The position numbers and the translations under genes are program-made. Positions 1-10,700 of a DNA stretch of 64,000 nucleotides are shown piece by piece. The notes under the pieces are model-generated. The model saw only the letters and a list, made by a program, of their open reading frames with translations. It was not told the origin of the DNA and ran no database searches. Source of the stretch: Alopecurus myosuroides (lineage: Eukaryota; Streptophyta; Magnoliopsida; Poales; Poaceae); NCBI GenBank assembly GCA_028641055.1, contig CM054062.1:185441958-185505957 (forward strand), written 5' to 3'. Position 1 is the first letter of the stretch. Every line of letters starts with the position of its first letter.

Positions 1-406
1 AAAATCATACCGAAAGTACGACCAGACATTTAAAGGTTAACGGTATAAGCAATCTTGTTAGTGCATTTTATGATTTCTTAAGATATACATCATACACACT
101 ACACTGTTATTTTTCTGTGATCCAAATTCACTTATGTTGATAAAAGGCCGAACTTCTGACGAGTAGAGCGTAGCGTCACGGTACGAGTTGTTGCCGAGTT
201 GGATACGAATTCTACCTTGACTAGGGTTACCCTCTTTATATACCTCATATAAGCCGCCGGTTTGGGATAAGTCGCAAGTTATAAATCCCGACGTTTATAA
301 CCGCACCCAATATAGTGAAATTCTGTTGACTGGCACCTATGGTTTTTTCTCTTCCTCATTGGAAGGATGTTTCATATTAAAAATCTTGTATCCCCTATCA
401 TGCTAG
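1..406. other. Unidentified repeat-like flank of the solo LTR
   Basis: No coding region is recognisable. On the minus strand there is a good TATA box (TATATAAAG, plus positions 234-242) followed by a leader-like stretch, so this may be the promoter part of another LTR that runs off the left edge. The solo LTR that follows was inserted into this sequence, because the 5-bp GCTAG at 402-406 is repeated at 2050-2054. The family was not identified. Confidence 0.35.
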
Positions 407-2049
407 TGTAGGGTTGGTTGCATATAAAAAAAAATCCTACGCGAGAGACACCCGAAAGGCCAAGATCTAATCTAGGAGATGAAAACAACGGGCATAGAGA
501 GAGTCTTAAGAAGAACATACCCTCGAAGACACAAAGCGTTACGAGATCAAATCTCGTTGTTGGCGTAGTCGTACCCACACCGATCCCGAGAGCGAGAAGA
601 TGTGCACCGCAATCCGGCGGTGCCTCCGTGATCGGTCACACGTACGTTTGATGACAACCTCCGTTCCCTCGATCCAGCGGGGTAGCGTAAGTAGAGAATC
701 CCTCGGAACTCCAGCAGCACGACGCGTGGTGGTGGTGAAAAATCCCACGGTCAGGGCTTCGCCAAGCTGGAGACCATGGAATGGAGCAGCGGGTGGAGAG
801 GAAATGAGGTGGGAAGTGTGTGGAGGAGGAGGAGCCCTCACCCTCCTTTTATAGGGAGAGGGAGGCAGCCCAAGGGTGGGGTGCGGCCAGCCATAGTGGT
901 GCCCCAACCTCTTCCCTCTTCATGTGAGTGGACACTCCACTCGCATCCACTCATCCTCCCTTTATTTCCCACTTAGAAAATCCAAGAGTTTTTCTTTAAT
1001 AAATAAATAAAACATTTTTATTTCTTTATTTCAGCATTTGTTAATTCTATTAACAAACATTTGCATATAGCACCTCGAATCATTTGTTAATTCTATTAAA
1101 AACCATTCGACAAAAACCCTAGAACTATTTCAATTTTCCTCGAAACGATTTCGGTGCTGCTCAAAACATTCTTCGATATTCCGTATCCTCTCACATGCGT
1201 CATCGAACCTTAAGTGTGTCACCCTACGGTTCGCGAATAAGATAGACATGATCGAGACTCCTCTCCGATCAATAATCAACAGCGGGATATGGAGATCTGT
1301 GATGACTCCTATATAATCAACGATGACTCTCGTGATCGTGTGAACCATCAACGTCGTCACTATTCCCTTTGTCTCGCGATATTTTACTTGTCCGAGATTC
1401 GATCATTGGTATCAATCATACCTTGTTCAATCTCGTTACCGACAAGTACTCTTTTCTCGTTTCCGTGATATGACATCCTTGTGACCTAGTCACGTGCTTG
1501 CAAGCGGTGTCGATGTAATATCACCGAGAGGGCCCAAAGTATATCTCTCCGTCATTTGGATGGACAAATCCCACTCTTGATCCATGAGCCTCAACTAATA
1601 CTTTCCGAATACCTAACGGCACCTTTATAGTCACCCTGTTACGGTGTGACGTTTGATGACATCAAAGCACCCTTCCGGTATCAGTGATTGACATGATCTC
1701 ATGGTCTAAGGAATAAGTTACTTCGTATGCAAGATATAAAAATATAAACTAAATGACTTGATCGCATTGTTACCTTGATATTGGTTCTATGTTCATCACA
1801 TAATTCTTCTAATGACATGACCCCGTTATTAACAACATCCAATGTTCATGATCAGGAAACCTTGATCATCTATTAATCAACGAGCTAGTTAAAAGAGAGG
1901 CTTTACTAGGAACCATTGTTTGTTTATTAAACACACATGTATCAACGTTTCCGGTTAATACAATTCTAGCATGAGAAATAAACATTTGTCATAAACAAGG
2001 AATAAGATAATAACCACTTTATTATTGCCTCTCGGGCATATTCCCTTCA
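407..2049 (-). mobile_element. Solo LTR of an Angela/BARE-like Ty1/copia retrotransposon
   Basis: Read on the minus strand the element starts TGAAGGGAATATGCCCGAGA at 2049, close to the start of the Angela/BARE/WIS LTR group of Triticeae, and ends with ...CCCTACA at 407. It is 1643 bp, near the usual LTR length of that group. A minus-strand TATA box with a GC-rich leader lies near 846-855. It is flanked by perfect 5-bp direct repeats, GCTAG at 402-406 and 2050-2054. There is no PBS, PPT or second LTR next to it, so it is a solo LTR left by LTR-LTR recombination. Several short open frames inside it are not genes. Confidence 0.85.
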
Positions 2050-2093
2050 GCTAGATCTATTTTATTCGTCGTTTTCGTGCTATCCTTTATAAC

Positions 2094-2229
<136 letters not shown>

Positions 2230-2250
2230 CATGCTCTAATCATATATGTA

Positions 2251-2502
2251 CTCCCTCTGTCCATCACTACCATGCATTCCGGTTTAGTCAAAGTCCAACT
2301 TCGTGAATTTTGACCAAGACCATAGGAACAAATATTAACATATACAATGTATAATAAATGTTATTTGAATCATCATCAAAAGAAAAAATCGTACGATATG
2401 CATTTGGTATTATAGATGTTAATATATTTTCTTTGTATTGTCAAACTTCACAAAGTTGACTTTGATTAAACCTAAACACATGTTATTTTCGAATAGAAGG
2501 AG
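2251..2502. mobile_element. Stowaway-like MITE (Tc1/mariner type)
   Basis: The left end CTCCCTCTGTCC and the right end GAAGGAG (reverse complement CTCCTTC) resemble the Stowaway terminal repeat CTCCCTCCGT. TA dinucleotides flank both ends at 2249-2250 and 2503-2504, the TSD expected for this superfamily. The length of 252 bp and the AT-rich body fit. The right terminus is degenerate, so the copy is old. Confidence 0.7.
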
Positions 2503-2504
2503 TA

Positions 2505-3305
2505 TTTTTTTTTTGGCAAGTTAGCTTATGATATTTTTTTACAAATATTTTGAACTGAATTTGTAGAATATAGTTTTATATGATCTTCGTCTGTTAAATT
2601 TCCCTATTCCCTTAAATTTCTTCCCATTTATTAAGATTTACATTGTGGATGATAATAATTCATCAATACTTTCTTCTTGAACCAAAATCTATAGGACTTG
2701 ATCAAGAAGAAGAGAAATGCCTAGTTAACTCAGATAAGAACTAATGTAAGACAAGATTACAAAATACCCAAAACCAGCCAATCTTGTAACATAGGGCACC
2801 ACCCCAAACGTACCTTATAATTAACACCAAACTCTACACACGGGTAAGAAGAAAGTATCAAGAACCGAGTGCAGCCGAGCTCCATGGAGCTCGGTTTTTG
2901 GAAAAATAGCAATCAATATTTTTATGTTTCAAAAAATTCGGCAAAAAAAATCTTGGTGTATAATTTAAATGACACTTCCATATTCATGGCAGCCGGCATT
3001 GGCCACTTCCATATTCATGGCAGACTCGCCAACAGCGGTGACAAACCAACCTGCACTGCCTATTAAGGTCTCCATTGCAACTTTTTTCTGCAAGGCCCCG
3101 AAGAGAGAGCAATGCCGAAGGCACCGTGGTTTGTCAGCTAAAACCACCATGGTTTTCATTAAGAGGGTGCAGAGTGAGTAGGATTTGAGGAGGACCATTT
3201 ACCCGGTTTTGAACATGGGCACTTGAACATTACAGCAAGGCCACATTTTAGGGAGGTAAAGCGTACTCTACCACGGATGAACCGGGCAGGAGCTGGAGCC
3301 TACCC
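2505..3305. other. Intergenic sequence without a recognisable gene
   Basis: About 800 bp with no supported coding frame. It contains a perfect 20-nt palindrome, CCGAGCTCCATGGAGCTCGG, at 2875-2894. It also has a 20-bp direct repeat (CACTTCCATATTCATGGCAG) at 2973-2992 and 3004-3023 with a 31-bp offset. An old transposon end is possible at the palindrome but no terminal repeats or TSD were found. Confidence 0.4.
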
Positions 3306-3320
3306 AAAGTTCCGTGTATA

Positions 3321-4220
3321 AACCTTGAGACACGACTCAGTCTCCTGTCCGGGGACTCTCTCGAGAGGATAAGAGCTAGCTACAGTAGTTTTGAGAGTCG
3401 GCCTCCGGCGGCGATCTCCGGCCTCCCCGGCCTCCAGCGTTCTTGCTGGCGGTTGCGGTGATGCTTTTGGGTGCCGGCCCTCTGCTCTTTCTAGATTTAG
3501 GTTTGTTTCTTTGCTTGTATGCAGTTTCGGCGTTATGCCGCCAGGTTCTGTTCGCCGGAGATCTTGAGCTTCTCCCGGCGTTGGGCAGAGGTGGTGGGGT
3601 GGTCCGTTGAGCTCCGGAGGTTGGAGACGACGAAGAGCACTGCTTCCTCGCCAACCCTTCAAATAAAGCTCATTCGTGGAGCTTCTAGGTCCAGTGGGCG
3701 GTGGTGGTTTCTTCTCTGTGCGGGTGCTCGTGGTGAGGATTTGCAGGGAGATGGAGCACCGGTGGCGCTGGGCTTCGAAGGTCGACGGCGGAGGCATGCG
3801 CGCGCTCCAGTGCATGCGACGGAAGCTTCGTTTTGCGGAGGAGTTCTTCAACGCAGCGCCCTGGGCGCGAGCGTTATCTCCGGCGACAGACGTCACTCCT
3901 CGCTGGGATTAAGGTCCTGGCTTTTCGTCCTCCGAGTGAGGATCTGGTGCGACTTCAGCCTGGAGTTCATCTTCGTCGACGCCCCAAGTGGCTTGTTCCC
4001 CGGCGGCGCCGTCGTTGCCAAGGCTCGGTGGTCTGGGATTTTCCGCGGCGGCTGTACCCAAGGACTTGATTGCGTTCCCCTCGTTTTTTCTAGGGTTCAG
4101 TTTGTGTATTTTGAGGGCCTCGTTGTAATTACCCCTCTTCGAGGGCCTCCATGTATTTGCCCGCGGTGGAATGGATAAGCTTCCTGGTCCCTCGGGACCG
4201 CTTTACTGTTCAAAAAAAAA
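3321..4220 (+). mobile_element. Poly(A)-tailed non-LTR retroposon, about 900 bp
   Basis: The unit ends in a 10-12 nt A run (to 4220) and is bounded by a perfect 15-bp direct repeat, AAAGTTCCGTGTATA, at 3306-3320 and 4221-4235. A long variable TSD with a 3' poly(A) is the hallmark of target-primed reverse transcription. The body is GC-rich and has one long open frame (3519-4178), but I see no reverse transcriptase or endonuclease motif in it. It is therefore a 5'-truncated LINE end, a non-autonomous retroposon or a processed transcript. The last 100 bp (a TGTAATTACC-type ending just before the A run) look like a plant LINE 3' UTR. Confidence 0.75.
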
Positions 4221-4326
4221 AAAGTTCCGTGTATATGTGGTATGCAAATAAATGTGACTTGCCCAGGTGTGCGTGACTCAGGAGGGAAATCGTGAAGGAA
4301 TCGCGTTGGAGTCGTGGCATAGGTAA

Positions 4327-6457
4327 GAGCATCTCCGGTCCCCACGCCCTCTTTCCGTCTGTCCCGGCCCCAAGCGCATCCACTCGCGTTCCCCGTTGGG
4401 CCTTCCCGTTCGGCTGTCCCCTTATTTCCGCCCGGCAAATCCATCCCAACCCCGCCTCCTAGGGGTTCCCGTGGGGGCGCCGGACGAGTCATTCCGCGCC
4501 ACAGGCTCGTCCTGCCAGCAACATAAAGTGCCCATTTGCGTCACGTCCCGTTGCGCCTCGCCCATCTACGTCCCGCATGCGCCGCCTCGCCCTCTGCCGT
4601 CTCCCTCGGCCTCGCAGCGCCGCCGCTCTCTTCCGTCGCGCCTCCACCCCACCGGCGCCTCCGGCCGCGCCTCCGCCACTCGGCCCTTCCTCTGCCGCGC
4701 CTCCGACCCACCGGTGCCGCCTCAGGCGCCACCTCCGGCGACCAGAGGTAACCACCTCGCCCCCAAGGTATTCGGCGATTTGCCCGGTTGGGCGCCGGCC
4801 GTTGTTTTTGTCATATTTTGAAACCATTTTCATTTCTATAGATGGACATCGACATCGACGATGAGATGATGGTGAACTTTCTCTTAGAGGAAGAAGCCGA
4901 TATCGACGAGGAGGAAGATGAGAGATTGCTTGTTCTTGCTTGTTTGGCACAACTCCTCGCCGATGATGAAGCCTTGCGAAACAAAGCGAGTAGGATCCAA
5001 GTTTGGGAGGAGAAAGACGAAACCGAGGATGAGAATGGAGGGCCACTGCATGCTTTTCGCCGACTATTTAGCTGATGAGCCAAGATTCGATTCAAAGGAT
5101 TTTCGACGGAGATTTCGGATAACCCGAAGGTTATTCAACACATTGGTGCAGAGTGTGAGGGAGCATGACCCCTGGTTCAAGATGAAGAAATACGCCGTGG
5201 GATGGTAGGTTTCTCCTTAATTCAGAAGTGCACTACTGCTATGAGAATGTTTGCATATGGTACCCCTGCAGATGGCCAGGACGACTATCTCCGCATGTCT
5301 GAGTCGGCGGTTATCAAAACCATGTACAGGTTCTGCACTGCGATAGTGAAAGTGTTTGGCCCAAACTACCTGAGAGGACTAAATGAGGAGAAAACTGCTC
5401 GGATCCTCACAACAAATGAAGCAAGAGGTTTTCCTGGTATGCTTGGAAGCATTGATTGCATGCATTAGAGCTGGAAAAACTGTCTATTTGGATGGCAAGG
5501 ATTGTACAAAGGGGGCCATCATGGAGTTTGCAGCGTGGTACTTGAGGCAGCGGCAGATCACGAGACTTGGATTTGGCATGCGTTCTTCGGCATGGCAGGA
5601 TCTCACAATGACATCGATGTGTTGCAGCGTTCACTTGTGTTCGCGAAACTTGTTGAAGGACATGCTCCGCCAGTGAACTATGTTGTCAATGACCACGAGT
5701 ACAACAAGGGGTACTACCTAGCGGATGGTATCTATCCAAGATGGTCAACATTTGTGAAGACAATTTCCAATCCTCTAGGCAACAAGAAATCCTAGTTTGC
5801 CTCGGTACAAGAGAGCACAAGAAAGAATGTCGAGCGTGCATTTGGAGTGCTCCAGCAGAGGTTTGCCATTGTGCGGTATTCTGGTCTCTCTTTGTCGGCC
5901 GAGCAGCTGGGAGAGATCATGAATGCTTGTGTGATCATGCATAACATGATCATTGAGAATGAGCATGAAAATCCAGTGCATGATCATCTTCCGTATGAGT
6001 TTCAGGGTCCTCTCGGCTCTTGCCAATGTGGATCATAATGTGCCAGCGGATTGGACCGAGTACATCGCTATGCACATGGAGATTCAAGACAGGGCAACTC
6101 ATGATCAGCTCCAAAATGATCTAGTGGAGCATTTGTGGGCTCGCAAAGGAATGACGGCGGCATAGTACACTTCGAATTTATTTTTAATTGTATAAATATT
6201 TTATTTTTATTTATAGTCATTCGTGAACTATATATGTAATAATTTAAACCTAGAACGTAAGTATTTTTAACTATTTTTTAGACTTCAAAATAACGAAAAT
6301 AGGCAAAATCTTGCTTTGGGGGTTTTGGTTTGAGACGCCGAGTGGACATCCACGCCCCCCGCCAGCGCCGCGCCGCGCCGAGTGGTCCGGATGAGCCCTT
6401 AAAGACCTCGCCAGACGCCCATCCGGACGTCTATTGGGAGCACGACTGGAGATGCTC
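4327..6457 (+). mobile_element. PIF/Harbinger DNA transposon
   Basis: Terminal inverted repeats GAGCATCTCCGGTC (left) and, reverse-complemented from the right, GAGCATCTCCAGTC. Both ends are flanked by TAA (4324-4326 and 6458-6460), the 3-bp TSD of PIF/Harbinger elements. The 2131-bp body carries a decayed HARBI1-like transposase in the same orientation. The second, Myb-like frame usual for autonomous members was not recognised, so it is probably deleted or beyond recognition. Confidence 0.9.
4842..6165 (+). pseudogene. PIF/Harbinger transposase (DDE_Tnp_4), broken
   Basis: The fragments read in family order. An acidic N-terminus (4842 on, MDIDIDDEMM) is followed by an RRxFR..F..L helix region near 5090-5190. 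Next come LGSIDCMH (first catalytic Asp, about 5445), an [17 protein letters not shown] segment (about 5690-5740) with the next conserved acidic region, and RKNVERAFGVLQ (catalytic Glu, about 5830). The C-terminal MNACVIMHNMI is also present. The frame is lost near 5075 and again near 5205. Two in-frame TAG stops (5466-5468 and about 5794) fall where relatives have Trp, so both look like TGG to TAG changes. The protein cannot be made, and any mobility would need a transposase supplied from elsewhere. Confidence 0.88.
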
Positions 6458-6460
6458 TAA

Positions 6461-7795
6461 ACCATCCATACCGGGAGTGAAACTCAGATGTGCGTCATCC
6501 CGTTATGTCGACCAAGTAGCTCCATATCGGGTAGCTTAGCACACAAGAAGGCAAAAAAAAAACATGGGACCCCTGCAATAACTCGGGCATTTAAATCCAC
6601 GAGCGATCGCTCCAGCATTTTGCAGCGACAATGAAAAGGCAGGCCCCTCCCGTTTGTGGCAAACAGAGCACAGAAAATGTAATGATTCGATCTTGGATCT
6701 GCTGCCTCCCCTCCGATTCCGCGACGAAGCAAGAGAAGAGACGAGGAAAATATCTGCAAGCAAGTAGGGTTGGTAGGCCGGCCTCCGGAAGACACGAAAC
6801 GGATGGGGCATAAATCTCCGGTGGTTTCGAGCGGGAAACAGGGGACGACGGACGGGTGGTAGCGACGAGGTTACCATGGAGGAGAGGGCTCCATCGCCTC
6901 CGCCTGCACATGACGCGCCAAGGATAACATCCGCCTATCCCCTATAACGTTTACGTATAGTGGAGGCTGACGAGCCCTGTCCTCGTGGACGGACACCCCA
7001 TGTGTGCGCCACTGCTCTGCTCCGCCGCGGAGAACACAATTATTTGACGCCGCGAGAGCGGACACGTACTGCTCTGCTCGCCGTGCCGATCATCCCGCTT
7101 GGGGCCTAGCTAGCCCAACACATTTTCCAATCACACCGTGGCGAGGGAAGGAGAGAGGACCAGGCAGCAACAGTGGGTGCAGCGCTGCGAGATGCGGAAA
7201 AAAGGGGCATCACCTCTCTTCGCAACTCCCCGAATCGAGATCCCAGTGGTACTATAGCAGCAGACAATGGTCCATGCGCCATTTTCCTTCAGGAAAAAAA
7301 AAGCCTCGTGAATGAATTGGTGCACACTGCACACATCCATATATTGCTGCAAAATATCGTTCCGCGATGGGCCAAGGGAAGAATCTGATAAAACGATGCT
7401 GTTTCCCGACAATGCTCAAAACAAACGGAGCAACGCATGGTTGGCAAAAATTATGGCGCTTAAATTGCCGACAAGATCATCGTTAGAGAGTGGGATAATT
7501 AAGCTGTCAATTATGGCGCGAATCAAAGCATACACGCATCATCTGCTCAAAGTAGTTTCCCTGTCTCTCAAAAACCAAAATTTCTCCCCACTTATCAGCA
7601 ACGTACTACACACCAACCAAAGTAAAGCAGATGGAGAAAGCAGGTACTACGTACTCTACGTACTAGTACATTTAGTCACGCACACTCATGCGGCAAGCAA
7701 ACAAACAACGCCACCTATCAGTATCAGCGCATCAGATCTACCGCTTGCAGCCCAGTAGTAAAAGACAGAGACAAGTACACTACCCACGGTGGGAG
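6461..7795. other. Intergenic region downstream of the steroid-binding protein gene
   Basis: I find no supported gene. Several short frames exist on both strands but none has a recognisable domain. The part nearest 7795 must hold the 3' UTR and polyadenylation region of the minus-strand gene that ends at 7796. Confidence 0.45.
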
Positions 7796-10700
7796 TTAGG
7801 CCTTCTCTTCCTCCTCGTGATCGAGCTCACAACCCTTGTGACCACCAGCTGCTGCGTCGTCAGAAGGAAGGTGACCCACCATCGGGTACCTCTCCTTAAA
7901 TTTCTCCTCCCAGTCCTGTAAAACCTCCAGTTCATCTGGGCTTAGGCCTTCCAAGTCTCCAGTCAGGTCAGTATGGTCAAATGACATCAATGCCAGGGCC
8001 CGAGATGCATCCCTCCCGGCAAACAAGGAGTACGGTCCTTGAGGTCCGTAAAACAGCCTGAGAGTAAAACAAAACACCCAGTGAGCCATCAATAATTAAG
8101 ATAGACCCGTCACACAAGTAAGTAACATCCACGGCAAGCTTGCGGGCAGAGCAAACATCTGACCTCATGAAAGCAGCCAAGCACTGACACTAGTGACACT
8201 ACACTGCACAAGTACCTAGTTCAAATCTGATACCCAGATCCACAAGACTACCCCTTGCGTAAGATTGTATCAAGGATTCAGACCCATATACCTGATTCCT
8301 TGGCCGTATTTGGGCCACCAGCTAGAGAACTACAGTATCAACTCTAGAGCTCAGAGTCAAGACAGTCTCAGCAATGAATAAGAAGAATATGCTTGCTGTC
8401 TCTTGAATCAACGAAAGCACTAATAAGACGAATAATAGGTTAACGAAGCAAGGCCTTCACGGGTAACCGTCAGTACCTATGTATACCATAATACCAGTGT
8501 ACTACTAATTGCAGACAGCAGGACAAACAATACCACACTAAACTACAGTACCAAATGCCTTCACCAGCTAGAATATAATATTTTACAGACAAACGTGGAG
8601 CTAAACAAGGAAGGTGGCACATGATGGCTATGGCCACCAAAATAACAAGAATATATACTCTACAGAAGAAACAAGATAGATACTAGCAACCTAACATGGA
8701 AACGTTGGCGCTACAGGACATGAAGAAATCAGAAATAATTGGGACGGTACATCACATTAGGTGCACTAGTACTGCAAAAGTAATGCACCTCACAATAAAT
8801 AATACTTAGAATATAATACCGTTAGGTTAACAGTTTTTAACAATTCTTCTAGTCATTTTTCCTAATAAGTACTCTCTACGTTCCTAAATGTAAGATGTTT
8901 TAGCCTTTTTCCACATTCACACATGTCTACATGTATCTAGACAACTTTTAGTGTATATGTTCACTCATATTAGTATGTATCTAGACAACATGAGTAATAG
9001 CTACAACATCTTATATTTAGGAACGGAGGGAGTAGTATACGGTAATTGAACATCTGGCAAAAGTCTGAAAGGAAACTTCACTCTGTCAAATCTATACGTC
9101 AGTTGATAGCATTCGAAATGGAGTTTAGCTTCAGAGCTCCCATGAGTGTGTTTTTTTACAATTGCATTTCAGGGTAATATAAGGGCAAACAAGGATCTGT
9201 ATTGCCTCTTGTTGTACTTCTTACTACATGAGAGTTTCTTGTGATCAATGATATAAATAGTTTAATATACCACATTTACAGTAGTAATGAATGAAAGTGT
9301 CAAATACTTCGCTCAAGTAAGCTAACACGACATTCTAAAATGGAACTGAGAGTCCCAGATCTTGTGCATCAAACAACTAATATTTACACAATCTACCACC
9401 ATATCCCATGTCGGAAAGTGCGTGACAGTCAACTGTAAAGACCACTGACAATTGCCTAGTCCATTGACTATAGCCCATTTGATCAAGTGCTCAGATGCAC
9501 AAGGTATTTACACACTTGAACTCCCAGTTGAAGTATCCACGAAGAGCTTTCTATACTAGTAATAATTAGTAGAATCCACTCAAATGGACCCAAATGGATT
9601 ATTCACACCACCATATTAATAAATACTTCAAGTTACTAGCGCAAATAATATATCCCGCTTGGAGGAACAGGCCGGCCAAAGTAAACTTCACTTCATCAAA
9701 AGGTTACAGCAATTAGAAAGAAGTCCAGATAACCCCCATATGTATTGTGTTTCGGACGGAGAACCCCACCCCCACCCCCCTATGTTTAAATTGGGGCAAT
9801 TACCCCCCCTAAGTATTGTATACCAAACAAGATACCCCCTCCACCAGTCAAGAGCGGTATTGACCAGTGGTTTAGCTGACTTAAACAGCGGAACAGAAAG
9901 GCTACTTCAGTTAGCTGCTCTGCTTGTGCGGCGTGATTTGTCCGTAATTGCTGCCTTCCAGCTTAAAAATAATTTGCTGCCCACTGATTATTTGCTCGGA
10001 TGGACGGATTTTGCAAGCTTGGGGGCCAACAGATGAACATAATCGAGTTGGCGAACATTCAGTTATTTGAACTCTGAAGGCATCGCTGCACCTTTGAAAC
10101 TACTAGTACAATGGATGCTTGCACCTGCTCTGGAGCTTGAGGGGCTGCCGCGAGCGTGCCCCTGTCGGCGACGCTCGTGCTGGTCACCAGCTTGAACCAA
10201 TGGTTGTCCGGGTCGCAGCTGCTGCCGCGCTCAGGCACTAGCACCTGTTGGTGAATGGTGACCACTCCCGGACATCCGCGGCCACGTCTAGGCAGAGGGG
10301 CGGAGCATGCCGGCGCTGGACAACGACGACGATGCGCTGGCGCGACGTGCAGTTTGGAGTCTGACATGAGGTGCTAGAGGGACAGTTTGTTGGCGCACGG
10401 CAGGCCGAGGCTTACTGGCCGGCCGGCGCCCACGTCCAGGAAGAGGAACAACGGCGATTCGTTGGCGGCAACGTGCAGAGCATGCCCTGAGTCTGACACA
10501 AGGTGCCAGCGGGATAGGTCATCGACGCACGGAAGGGCCGAGGCTCACTGGCACCGACGGAGACAATGCTAGAGTCAGCGGCGTACGCGCGGATGCGGGC
10601 ATGCAGGAAGTCCAGTAGCGTGCGTGCCGTCGTCTCAGGGTCGCCTCCGGCTATGCCCTCAGAAACCTTGGGCAGCGCTGTCAGAAGGTGCTTGCTGAAG

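Noticed and set aside
3519..4178. 219-codon frame in the poly(A) retroposon as a gene
   Set aside because: No domain is recognisable, it is GC-rich with several overlapping frames, and it lies within a retroposed unit.
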